Assembly (NCBI GenBank): GCA_026552975.1
Contig: JAPMTR010000082.1
Location: 1-43,483 of the forward strand
Source: Candidatus Methanoperedens sp.
Lineage (GTDB): Archaea > Halobacteriota > Methanosarcinia > Methanosarcinales > Methanoperedenaceae
Reading direction: 5' to 3'
DNA length: 43,483 nt
The position numbers were made by a program, and so were the translations under genes. Shown one piece after another: positions 25,826 through 33,233 of the stretch; the stretch's first letter is position 1, and each line of letters starts with the position of its first letter. The notes under the pieces were generated by a model. The model saw only the letters and a program-made list of their open reading frames with translations. It did not search any database and was not told the origin of the DNA.

Positions 25826-25843
25826 AAGAATGACAAAACAGTA

Positions 25844-25885
25844 TAAAATAAGTTAAAACAAATTTAAAATAAGTTTAAAATAAGT
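25844..25885 (+). repeat. Three direct copies of TAAAATAAGT between pstA and pstB
   Basis: Exact copies lie at 25844-25853, 25865-25874 and 25876-25885, with start-to-start distances of 21 and 11 bases. They fill the only sizeable gap of the pst operon, immediately before the pstB ribosome site. They may be a protein-binding or RNA-processing region, or only AT-rich slippage. Confidence 0.6.
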
Positions 25886-25900
25886 ATAAAAGGAGCATTA

Positions 25901-26659
25901 ATGCAGAATAAGATAACGGTAAATGATCTCAATGCATGGTTTGGAGCTAAACAGGTACTTCATGATATTGATATTGGTATTGAGAAAAACGCGATAACAG
26001 CCATAATTGGACCCTCAGGATGCGGGAAATCTACATTCATACGATGCCTTAACAGGATGCACGAGGTTGTGCCCGGAGCAAAAGTTTCAGGAAAAGTGCT
26101 GGTTGATGAGATGGATATCTATGATAGCGATATCGACCCTGTTGATATCAGAAGGAGCATTGGCATGGTATTCCAGAAGCCTAATCCATTTCCAACGATG
26201 TCTATACGCGATAATGTTGTGGCTGGATTAAGACTTAATGGAGTGAAAGATAAGAATGTCCTTGATAAGACAGCAGAAGAAAGCCTCAGGAAAGCAGCCC
26301 TCTGGGAGGAAGTGAAAAATGACCTTCATAAATCAGGGATGAGTTTATCAGGCGGCCAGCAGCAGCGCCTGTGTATAGCAAGAGCGCTGGCAGTTGAACC
26401 TGAAGTTATTCTTTTCGACGAACCCTGTTCTGCCCTTGATCCTATATCTACAAGTAAAATAGAAGATCTGATGCTGGAACTTAAAGAGAAATATACACTT
26501 ATTATTGTAACACACAACATGCAGCAGGCTGCAAGAGTAAGCGATCGCACAGCTTTCTTTCTTTACGGGAAGCTGATAGAGTTTGGAGAAACAGACCAGA
26601 TATTCAAGAAGCCAGAGGAGAAAAGTACGGAAGATTACATAATCGGGAGGTTTGGTTAA
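25901..26659 (+). CDS. pstB: Phosphate ABC transporter ATPase PstB
   Basis: PstB energises phosphate import. The 252-residue ATPase has Walker A 'GPSGCGKST', the PstB-specific Q-loop region '[13 protein letters not shown]', signature 'LSGGQQQRL', and Walker B '[13 protein letters not shown]'. The H-loop is '[10 protein letters not shown]'. AAAAGGAG sits just before the ATG. The stop is one base before the phoU ATG. Confidence 0.97.
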   Translation: MQNKITVNDLNAWFGAKQVLHDIDIGIEKNAITAIIGPSGCGKSTFIRCLNRMHEVVPGAKVSGKVLVDEMDIYDSDIDPVDIRRSIGMVFQKPNPFPTMSIRDNVVAGLRLNGVKDKNVLDKTAEESLRKAALWEEVKNDLHKSGMSLSGGQQQRLCIARALAVEPEVILFDEPCSALDPISTSKIEDLMLELKEKYTLIIVTHNMQQAARVSDRTAFFLYGKLIEFGETDQIFKKPEEKSTEDYIIGRFG

Positions 26660-26660
26660 T

Positions 26661-27314
26661 ATGGTTCGGGAAGTATATCATAAAGATCTTCATAAATTAA
26701 GAGAAGAAATAGTAAGTATGGGAAGTGCTGTAAGTAAAGCGATAGGAGATTCAGTGCTTTCTCTGAAAAATCGCGATGTTGAAATGGCTCAAAAGGTGAT
26801 TGAAATGGATAATGAGATCGATGCCATGGATCGCAACATAGAGGCAGACTGCATGCGTCTTCTTGCGCTGCAGCAACCTATGGCAAGGGACTTGAGGCTT
26901 ATAATTTCGGTTTTAAAGATGTCCATAGATCTTGAGAGGATGGGGGATCTTGCCCTTGAAATTTCAGTTATTACAAAGATTACTGCCAGTGTGCTGCCTA
27001 TAAAACCGCTTGTAGACATACCACGAATGTCAGATATATGCCAGGATATGCTTAAAAATATTATGATAGCTTTTGAGAACAAAGATGTTGAGGCAGCAAA
27101 GGCTGTTGCCAGGCGGGATGATGAGATCGATATGCTTTTTGACCAGGTTAGAAGAGAACTGATCTCTTACATGATCGAGGACCCAAAAAAGATAACAGGC
27201 GCCCAGCATCTAACATTTGTGGCGAGATATCTTGAAAGAATAGGGGATCACATAACGAATTTATCTGAAAATGTGGTTTTTATGGTGACGGGTGAGAGGC
27301 TGGAATTGAATTAA
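26661..27314 (+). CDS. phoU: Phosphate transport regulator PhoU
   Basis: PhoU is the canonical negative regulator of Pst, a two-fold repeat of three-helix bundles. The 217-residue product shows both metal-binding repeats: 'MDNEIDAMDRNIEADCMRLL' with 'MARDLRLIISVLKMSIDLERMGDLA' (read as consecutive parts), and the second 'RRDDEIDMLFDQV' with 'FVARYLERIGDHI'. I use ATG 26661, preceded by GGGAGG at proper distance; a TTG at 26652 inside pstB has no ribosome site. It is the last gene of the pst unit. Confidence 0.95.
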   Translation: MVREVYHKDLHKLREEIVSMGSAVSKAIGDSVLSLKNRDVEMAQKVIEMDNEIDAMDRNIEADCMRLLALQQPMARDLRLIISVLKMSIDLERMGDLALEISVITKITASVLPIKPLVDIPRMSDICQDMLKNIMIAFENKDVEAAKAVARRDDEIDMLFDQVRRELISYMIEDPKKITGAQHLTFVARYLERIGDHITNLSENVVFMVTGERLELN

Positions 27315-27315
27315 T

Positions 27316-27340
27316 ACTGATTTTATTTAATATCTATATA
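27316..27340 (+). promoter_or_regulatory. ACTGAT-type motif, copy C (promoter of the DUF47-pit unit)
   Basis: The 25 bases begin ACTGATTTTATTTAA and end in TATATA. They match copy B at most positions and keep ACTGAT unchanged. A TATA-like CATATTTAATAA follows about 25 bases later, and the DUF47 gene starts at 27459. It lies directly after the phoU stop. Confidence 0.4.
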
Positions 27341-27458
27341 TCATCTATATCTTATTGGGAAAACATATTTAATAATCATACCAGATTTACATCGAATAAA
27401 ATCGAAAACAATAAGATTAAGGATCAATAAAGTTAGATTTATAACAGGAGATTGAATT

Positions 27459-28088
27459 ATGGGAATTAAAGAATGGCTGATCCCGCAGGATAAACACTTT
27501 TTTAGCATGCTTGAAAACCAATCATTGAATGTGCTTGATGGTTCAAAACTGTTCCTTGAAATGCTTAATAATTATGAGAACATTGAGCAAAAACAGCAAC
27601 AAATAAAGGATGTTGAGCATCAGGGAGATGATTTCGTACATGAGATATTTGAGGAATTAAATAAGACATTTATAACTCCTATTGATCATGAAGATATATC
27701 GGGTCTTGCTTCTGCTTTTGATGACGTCCTTGATTATATAGATGGTACAGCAGCTCGCTTTGTTCTATATGAAATAAAAAAACCCGAAGAGAACATGATA
27801 AAAATCGCAGAAGTGATCCTGAAACAGGCAACTGAATTAAACCTGGCCATTTGCGGCCTGCGAAATATAAAAAACCCGCAAGAAATAGAAAAAAGATGTA
27901 TCGAGGTGAACAGACTTGAAAATGTTGCAGATGATATATATAAAAAGTCGGTAGCTGCGCTTTTCAAACAGAAGGACGCCATAGAAATAATGAAATTAAA
28001 AGAAATTTATGAACGTCTTGAGTTCGCAACAGATAAATGTGAAGATGCCGCGAATGTGATCAGCGATATTGTTGTAAAGAACAGTTAA
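27459..28088 (+). CDS. DUF47 (PhoU-like) protein, partner of the PiT permease
   Basis: This 209-residue helical protein belongs to the DUF47/PhoU-like family that regularly precedes PiT permeases. It has the family's start ('FFSMLENQSLNVLDG'-like) and the metal-site repeat 'EHQGDDFVHEIFEELNKTFITPIDHEDI' read in two parts. The second half has 'LKEIYERLEFATDKCEDAANVI'. Such proteins are thought to gate or regulate the adjacent permease. CAGGAG precedes the ATG. The pit gene starts 13 bases after the stop. Confidence 0.92.
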   Translation: MGIKEWLIPQDKHFFSMLENQSLNVLDGSKLFLEMLNNYENIEQKQQQIKDVEHQGDDFVHEIFEELNKTFITPIDHEDISGLASAFDDVLDYIDGTAARFVLYEIKKPEENMIKIAEVILKQATELNLAICGLRNIKNPQEIEKRCIEVNRLENVADDIYKKSVAALFKQKDAIEIMKLKEIYERLEFATDKCEDAANVISDIVVKNS

Positions 28089-28101
28089 AGGGTGGTATTT
28101 T

Positions 28102-29103
28102 TTGGATCACTTTGTCCTTTTGACGATAATACTTGCCCTGGTTTTCGATTTTATCAATGGTTTCCATGATTCTGCTAATGCTATTGCCACAGTTGTGGCC
28201 ACAAAAGTCCTTACCCCATTAAAAGCCGTAACAATGGCTGCAGTATTTAACCTGGTAGGGCCTCTGGTTTTTGGAACGGCTATCGCTTCTATGATCGGAA
28301 AAGGAATAATCGACACAGAGATCATTACGGTCAACGTAATTTTTGCAGCTCTTGTGGGTGCTGTAATCTGGGACCTGATAACATGGTATGCGGCCCTTCC
28401 AACTTCAAGCAGCCATGCGCTTGTGGGTGGTCTAGTCGGAGCGGCAACAGCAGCTGCCGGGATAAGTTCAGTTCATGCAAGTGGAGTTGAAAAAATTATA
28501 TTCTTTATGATCGTTTCCCCTATTATCGGACTTGCCTTCGGTTTCATATTCGCTCTCTTTATTATGAGGGCTTTTCGAAAATCCCTACCTTCAAAGATCA
28601 ATCATTATTTTAGAAGGCTGCAGCTTTTTTCAGCGGCTTTCTACTCGCTGACGCACGGGACGAATGACGCACAGAAAACAATGGGGGTGATCGCTATCCT
28701 GCTTGTGGCCGAGGGGATCTCGCTGCCAACCGGAAATAACCAGTTGCCTATACCTTTCTGGGTCATTATTTCCTGCGCCGGGGCTATAGGACTTGGCACG
28801 TTCTTTGGAGGATGGAGGATCGTAAAGACAATGGCGCAAAGGGTTACACGGCTTCGTCCCTACCAGGGATTTGCTGCAGAAACCTCAAGTGGAATAGTTC
28901 TTGCTTTTATGGCATCGCTGGGAATCCCGGTGAGCACAACGCATGTGATCTCATCATCGATAATGGGGGTTGGCGCAACAGATAAATTATCTGCGGTCAG
29001 GTGGGGAATAGCGCGAAAGATCGTGGGCGCCTGGATATTGACGATCCCTGCTGCAGCTTTGATATCAGGTGCAACTTTTATGGTCTTGAAGGTTTTTTCT
29101 TGA
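28102..29103 (+). CDS. pit: Low-affinity inorganic phosphate permease (PiT family)
   Basis: The protein is an ion-coupled phosphate symporter of 333 residues with about ten membrane helices. Both halves of the PiT signature are present: 'NGFHDSANAIATVVATK' in the first and 'SLTHGTNDAQKTMGV' in the second. The 'TSSSHALVGGLVGAA' and 'STTHVISSSIMGVGA' re-entrant segments also match. The start is TTG behind AAAGGGTGG. With DUF47 it forms a second phosphate uptake unit next to the pst operon. Confidence 0.96.
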   Translation: MDHFVLLTIILALVFDFINGFHDSANAIATVVATKVLTPLKAVTMAAVFNLVGPLVFGTAIASMIGKGIIDTEIITVNVIFAALVGAVIWDLITWYAALPTSSSHALVGGLVGAATAAAGISSVHASGVEKIIFFMIVSPIIGLAFGFIFALFIMRAFRKSLPSKINHYFRRLQLFSAAFYSLTHGTNDAQKTMGVIAILLVAEGISLPTGNNQLPIPFWVIISCAGAIGLGTFFGGWRIVKTMAQRVTRLRPYQGFAAETSSGIVLAFMASLGIPVSTTHVISSSIMGVGATDKLSAVRWGIARKIVGAWILTIPAAALISGATFMVLKVFS

Positions 29104-29151
29104 ATTAGAATAATTATCATCCTGCATATTTTTTTGTAATATGAAAAAAAA

Positions 29152-29203
29152 TGGGGGTTAAAAACGTGGCTTATATTTTAAAAAGGTTTAATTTTAACTC
29201 CCC
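29152..29203. other. Inverted repeat GGGGGTTAAAA / TTTTAACTCCCC downstream of pit
   Basis: Arms near 29152-29163 and 29192-29203 pair with one bulged base and enclose about 28 AT-rich bases. It lies 50 bases after the pit stop in a 245-base gap. It could help end transcription or stabilise the 3' end; I see no other content in this gap. Confidence 0.3.
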
Positions 29204-29348
29204 TATCTATATTAATAAATTAGGTTAATTAGTATATATATTTATCCATGCGCATAAATTATTATTGAGTCCGGATTCTAACTGATTTTTGAAACCAATA
29301 ACTTGATATATTTGTATAGACAATATTTATTTAAGGGATAGTGAAAAA

Positions 29349-29549
29349 ATGAAATTTAATTGGATTAAGGAAGGGGTAAATTATATAATAGCTCTATTAT
29401 CAGCCATTTTAATCGTATTTTTTGCCTATGCGTATCCTGCTGAAACCTTTTTAGGTGTTATTGTTTTAATATCCCCTGGAATTCCAATTATGATATTAGT
29501 CTTCATAATCTATAAATTATTTAACCAGAAACGGAGGACATTAACATGA
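29349..29549 (+). CDS. Small membrane protein (two helices)
   Basis: This 66-residue protein has two hydrophobic segments (about 12-31 and 34-56) and a basic C-terminal end 'KLFNQKRRTLT'. I do not recognise a family. Its stop overlaps the next start by four bases (ATGA), so it is coupled to the following small membrane protein. The pair sits directly ahead of a truncated histidine kinase and may be all that remains of, or may replace, the kinase's membrane portion. Confidence 0.5.
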   Translation: MKFNWIKEGVNYIIALLSAILIVFFAYAYPAETFLGVIVLISPGIPIMILVFIIYKLFNQKRRTLT

Positions 29550-29833
29550 GTAACATAAAAACAAATGGAAAAGATTTCGACAGAGAGAAATGGAGCTATA
29601 AGAATCAAAAAGTCCAAGTGTTTTCTTTAGTAAGCGCAGTGATTTTGGGATTCTTATTGGGTTGGGTATTTTTAATTCCAGCAATAGTTGTAGTAGCACT
29701 CGTCTACGGCGGTGTAGTATATTTCAGAGAAAGAAAGAACAGAATTGTGGTTCGTGTAAAACCAACACCTGCTATGGAAGCGATTGCCCGTAGAGAAGTA
29801 GAGCTTAAACAAGAGAAAGAAAGAATTACGTAA
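29546..29833 (+). CDS. Small membrane protein with charged coiled C-terminus
   Basis: The 95-residue protein has a soluble N-terminus of about 23 residues, two membrane segments (about 24-58) and a basic then coiled tail ('EAIARREVELKQEKERIT'). GGAGG is 8 bases before its ATG. Its last 30 bases overlap, in another frame, the open frame of the truncated histidine kinase. No family is recognised. A membrane hairpin followed by a linker is a layout found ahead of kinase domains, so a link with the kinase remnant is possible. Confidence 0.5.
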   Translation: MSNIKTNGKDFDREKWSYKNQKVQVFSLVSAVILGFLLGWVFLIPAIVVVALVYGGVVYFRERKNRIVVRVKPTPAMEAIARREVELKQEKERIT

Positions 29834-30449
29834 ATTAAATAATAAACAGAAGGTATTTGTTGACAATATTCTTAAAAGCAGCAAACACCTGGTCGATCTT
29901 ATCAATAATTTTCTTGAACTCGCCAAAATGGAAGCAGGAAAGCAGGAAATGTCATTTGAGAAAGTATCTATCACCGATGAAATAGCTGAGATTTTTGACT
30001 TAATCAAAGAGAGTGCCTTACAGCAAAATATAATTCTGAAAAAAGAGTTTGACCTTGAAATGCCGCTTATACAAGTTGATAGGAGAGCATTTAAGCAGAT
30101 AATATTAAATCTACTAAGCAACGCCATTAAATTCAGCAAAAAAGAAAGAGGAAATATTAAAGTATCTGCCAGAAGAGAAAAAGATATGGTTAAAATATCT
30201 GTTGTTGATGATGGTATTGGGATAAAGGAAGAAGATATACTAAGACTTTTCCAGAAGTTTGAGCAGCTTGATTCGGGTTTATCCAGAAAATATGATGGGA
30301 CTGGGATTGGACTCGCGATTACAAAGGAGCTTGTTGATATGCATGGGGGACAAATTTGGGTTGACAGCAAATATGGTGAAGGTACCACCTTTACTTTTAT
30401 ATTACCGATCAAAGCAAAGGAGAATTTAAATCCAGAGAAGAAGAATTAA
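29802..30449 (+). pseudogene. Histidine kinase remnant lacking the H-box
   Basis: The frame encodes the second half of a HisKA domain ('FVDNILKSSKHLVDLINNF') and a full HATPase_c domain: N-box 'ILNLLSNAIKFSKK', G1 'VDDGIGI', F-box 'LFQKFEQLD' and G2 'GTGIGLAI'. The H-box that holds the phospho-accepting histidine (S-H-E-L-R in relatives) is absent, because the frame is closed by a stop at 29799-29801. There is no good start codon before ATG 29928, which lies inside the dimerisation helix. The ATP-binding domain looks intact, so decay is recent, or the piece is expressed as a stand-alone ATPase domain. It resembles the kinase at the right end of the window. Confidence 0.75.
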
Positions 30450-30565
30450 ACTGGTGAATATTTCTATCCAGATGTGGGTTTCAGGGCGAATCTGATGAGG
30501 TCGGCTAAAAAATAATCGTGCTATCTAATGCCATGAAAGACCCATACTGAGTGATTAGATTGCGT

Positions 30566-30808
30566 TTATTGCGCAAGAGTTGGGCATAATAATCCCATCC
30601 CTATCCTATCCTTATTTATAATTTTGACTGTTACTTCTTGACAAACTGCATCATTCATATTCATCGTGGTATTGATGGCAAGCTTCTTTAAAGGTCTTTG
30701 ATACCACACTACTTTGAAATTATTGTATAAAATATAAAGTTCTTCGATTTGATTCCCAGTAATACCTGCCTTTAATAATTTTATTCTTTCTTTCGGGGTT
30801 TCTAGCAT
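30566..30808 (-). CDS. Small hypothetical protein (80 residues)
   Basis: From the ATG at 30808 the product begins 'MLETPKERIKLLKAGITG' and continues with 'IEELYILYNNFKVVWYQRP'. The frame is open to 30829, but a strong GGGAGG followed by AAGAA lies just before the 30808 start, which I prefer. The N-terminal 35 residues look like a short helix-turn-helix-like or adaptor segment, and the remainder has no recognisable pattern. I cannot name a family. It stands alone in an AT-rich stretch. Confidence 0.5.
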   Translation of the reverse strand: MLETPKERIKLLKAGITGNQIEELYILYNNFKVVWYQRPLKKLAINTTMNMNDAVCQEVTVKIINKDRIGMGLLCPTLAQ

Positions 30809-30933
30809 TTCTTCCTCCCATCTATCCATAAGATAGTTCCATTTTTATTGAATTTTCCAATAAATCCAGTCATAAACACTTATCCTAATCATTATAATCC
30901 TTTATAGTATTTAATTTTTTCCGAGTCGTTCAT

Positions 30934-31035
30934 TTAATTTTGAATGGTTGTTATCAACATCCCAAAAATATACAACAAAGGTATCACAGCACCTGCAAAA
31001 GCTACCAGTTGAAAATATCGCCGCCAGAATAGCAC
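30934..31035 (-). CDS. Possible 33-residue single-helix membrane peptide
   Basis: A GTG-initiated frame encodes a peptide starting VLFWRRYFQLVAFAGAV and ending ITTIQN, with one strongly hydrophobic helix after a basic 'WRR' cap. The frame opens only six codons upstream, after a TAG. No Shine-Dalgarno site is evident. It may be a real small membrane protein or the C-terminal remnant of a larger one. The rest of 30809-31134 shows nothing I can identify. Confidence 0.25.
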   Translation of the reverse strand: MLFWRRYFQLVAFAGAVIPLLYIFGMLITTIQN

Positions 31036-31134
31036 AATATTATAATGATATATCTATGGTTTCATTCTTCAAATCATCAAAAGTCATTCAGGGTGTATGA
31101 ATATGGGTTATACTGGGTCAACAACTCAAATAAG

Positions 31135-31162
31135 AATAATGCCCATGTTATTTGGCATTATT
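31135..31162 (-). terminator. Hairpin at the end of the DUF3303-like gene
   Basis: A perfect 9-base stem AATAATGCC / GGCATTATT encloses a 10-base loop. It covers the stop codon of the minus-strand gene, and T-rich sequence follows on both strands. It is a plausible terminator or 3'-end stabiliser. Confidence 0.4.
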
Positions 31163-31424
31163 ATTTCTTTTGCATTAATTCCATCACGTCTTTCATATCC
31201 ATTACTGGAAAAGATTTACATTTGGCAATGTCAGTCCAGTAGTGGTTAGCTCCAAGAAGAGCTTTAGGGTCTTCCACCTCGTATAAACAGAAGGCATGTC
31301 TACCTGTTAAGTCTAACCAATAGCCATGTTCTTTTATTCCTTCAGGGAACTCCCATTCCGCTGCCCGTCTTTCCATTTCTTCTCTCTTATCTGGCTCCCA
31401 CGTCCATATGTCCATAAATAACAT
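31161..31424 (-). CDS. DUF3303-like small protein
   Basis: This 87-residue protein starts 'MLFMDIWTWEPDKREEMERR' and contains 'GRHAFCLYEVEDPKALL' and 'FPVMDMKDVMELM'. The pattern is that of DUF3303, small dimeric alpha/beta-barrel (ABM-like) proteins of unknown role. The start is secured by AGGAGG with an 8-base spacer. The gene ends inside a perfect hairpin. It is a complete and well-formed gene among remnants. It might be a monooxygenase-like fold or a structural dimer; there are no cofactor residues to decide. Confidence 0.7.
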   Translation of the reverse strand: MLFMDIWTWEPDKREEMERRAAEWEFPEGIKEHGYWLDLTGRHAFCLYEVEDPKALLGANHYWTDIAKCKSFPVMDMKDVMELMQKK

Positions 31425-31641
31425 TTCATATTCCTCCTTTTCGTCTTCATTCCATTAAAGAAAAAAGGTAGTATATTTCATATGAAAATTAAATTTAAAC
31501 AAAACCACCTTTTCCCATTAAATATATTGGATATTATCAGTAATAAGCCTAACGGCTGTTACCAAAATCCTCCGAAGTGCTTCTTCCAGTGCTAGTCCAA
31601 TTTTCATTTCCGGGGATGCTCGTGAAGTTGTGCAGACTGAC

Positions 31642-31910
31642 ATGCGCCTCCTATCGATACTTGTTGTCGAAGATGATGTAATTATAGCAATGGATATCAA
31701 AAGAAGGTTAATAGCCTTGGATATAATGTGCCAGCAACAGTATACTCAGGTGAAGAAGCAATAGCAAATGTGAAAGAAAATAAACCCAGCTATCCTTTTT
31801 TCGAAATAATCTTGATGGCATGGGTGACAATCAGTCCTATGAACGTCTTGAAGCCCCCCACAGCAGAGCTAAGGGGTATCTCAAGACGCTCAGGAAAAGT
31901 GAGCAAATGA
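31642..31910 (+). pseudogene. Response-regulator receiver domain, frameshifted
   Basis: The reading starts 'MRLLSILVVEDDVIIAMDIKRRL' (in two blocks: MRLLSILVVEDD, VIIAMDIKRRL), the acidic pocket and first helix of a CheY-like receiver. Near 31708-31712 it passes into the -1 frame and continues 'NSLGYNVPATVYSGEEAI', exactly the next part of the fold. One lost base, probably an A in TTAAATAG, explains this. After 'KENKPS' the usual phospho-Asp segment (LVLMDI) is missing, and only an 'LKPP'-like stretch remains before the stop. So the gene has at least one frameshift and an internal deletion. Its cognate kinase may have been the remnant 1.2 kb upstream. Confidence 0.7.
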
Positions 31911-32030
31911 AGAAAGTACGGGAAATAAAGTAATATTTTTCCAGTATCCTGACATAATTACCAACAAGAATTAATATAATCTCTATTTTTCGCAAAGTAT
32001 TATTAGTTCCAAAAGGAAAACAGTATCATA

Positions 32031-32324
32031 ATGCCAAACGATAAATCAAAGCATATTATATGGCCGGTGTATCTTGACGCCACAAAATCCAGAGGAGAGG
32101 GACGCATTCTTTCAATAAAAGATTCAGTAAAATCACCTGTCCTTCGGGAGATAGAAAAAGCTGCCCTTGAATTAGATCTTGCTCCTGTTGTTGAATCTGA
32201 TAAAGCTTATCCTAAATCCTGGTGGGTTAAATGCGGAAGGGTCATTGTAAATAGGAAAGCGCCAAAATCCACAGTTTCTAAGCAGATCGCCCAGAAGATA
32301 ATCAAGTACCGGGGACCAAAATGA
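32031..32324 (+). CDS. srp19: Signal recognition particle protein SRP19
   Basis: SRP19 binds 7S RNA and prepares it for SRP54. The 97-residue archaeal protein starts 'KHIIWPVYLDATKSRGEGR' and includes 'AALELDLAP', 'YPKSWWVKCGRVIV', and a lysine-rich end 'QIAQKIIKYRGPK' for RNA contact. Its stop overlaps the PHP gene start by four bases, so the two are co-translated. The gene is intact although flanked by decaying sequence. Confidence 0.95.
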   Translation: MPNDKSKHIIWPVYLDATKSRGEGRILSIKDSVKSPVLREIEKAALELDLAPVVESDKAYPKSWWVKCGRVIVNRKAPKSTVSKQIAQKIIKYRGPK

Positions 32325-32965
32325 TAGACCTGCATACCCATACCACATTCAGCGATGGAGGACTCATACCCAGTGAGCTGGTAAGACGTGCGGTAGTGCA
32401 GGGCTATACTGCAATAGCGATAACAGACCATGCTGATTACACCAATATTGAGCATATCCTTTCCTGCATGGCGAAAGTAAAAAACCTTGAAGATGAATAC
32501 GATATAAGGATATTCCATGGTGTTGAGATCACGCATGTTCCGCCTCCTAAGATGCCAAAGCTTGTTGACATGGCTAGGGATCTTGGGGCCGAGATCATTG
32601 TAGTACATGGTGAGACCATTGTCGAACCTGTCCCGCAGGGCACGAACCATATAGCAGTTGCCCTTGATATCGACATTCTTGCGCACCCGGGTTTTATTAC
32701 AGTTGAAGATGCGATTACTGCTAAGGAAAACGGCATATGTCTTGAGATCACATCCAGAAATGGTCACAACAGGACGAACGGTCATGTTGCCATGATCGCT
32801 CAAGAGGTTGGCGCTGACCTGGTTGTGAATACTGATACCCATTCCCCGCAGGATCTGATAAATGATGAGACAGCATTAAAGATAGCGATGGGTGCGGGTC
32901 TTGATGAGAAGGGCGCAAGAGAAGCTACAATCCATAATCCTTCAAGATTGATCAGAAATAAATAG
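32321..32965 (+). CDS. PHP-domain phosphoesterase
   Basis: The 214-residue protein is a single PHP domain. Metal ligands are visible in order: His5 and His7 in 'DLHTHTTFSDG', Asp12, 'ITDHADY', 'FHGVEITH', 'VVHGE', 'LAHPGF' and the closing 'NTDTHSP'. Stand-alone PHP proteins include histidinol phosphatases and nucleotide or 5'-3' RNase/oligo phosphatases. Which applies is not clear; histidinol phosphatase-like annotation is common for archaeal members. It is coupled to srp19 by ATGA overlap, a pairing I take as a conserved operon in related archaea without being able to check. Confidence 0.88.
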   Translation: MIDLHTHTTFSDGGLIPSELVRRAVVQGYTAIAITDHADYTNIEHILSCMAKVKNLEDEYDIRIFHGVEITHVPPPKMPKLVDMARDLGAEIIVVHGETIVEPVPQGTNHIAVALDIDILAHPGFITVEDAITAKENGICLEITSRNGHNRTNGHVAMIAQEVGADLVVNTDTHSPQDLINDETALKIAMGAGLDEKGAREATIHNPSRLIRNK

Positions 32966-33233
32966 CCGCAGTCAAAATAACCCGGCTCAACACATTTTTC
33001 TTATAGGTAATCTCGTTCTGAACAACATAATTATAATAATAATTATGCCAATTTTCGTCTAATTGCATAGCCATAGAGTTGATACGATGTTCACGACAAG
33101 GGAATTCTTACCTTTTACTTTCCTTGCCATGTATCAATGACAGATGTGCGCGTTCAAGGCATCACATTTCTTTTTGATCTGGCTTCTGGATTTTAAAGGG
33201 AACAAAAGAAAAGAAAATAAAGGAGACGAATAA
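32966..33233. other. Gap between the PHP gene and the Big_2 remnant, no gene seen
   Basis: The 268 bases hold AT-rich sequence with a TAATTATAATAATAATTAT block and, near the right end, the AAAGGAG ribosome site of the Big_2 gene. I see no RNA gene, repeat or coding frame that I can support. Confidence 0.4.

Noticed and set aside
29282..29292. A fourth ACTGATTTTT-like match before the small membrane proteins
   Set aside because: Only the first bases agree with the phosphate motif; the TATA-rich second half is missing, so chance is likely.
32207..32842. A 211-codon minus-strand frame over srp19 and the PHP gene
   Set aside because: Both genes beneath it are strongly supported and overlap each other by ATGA; the antisense has no recognisable domain.
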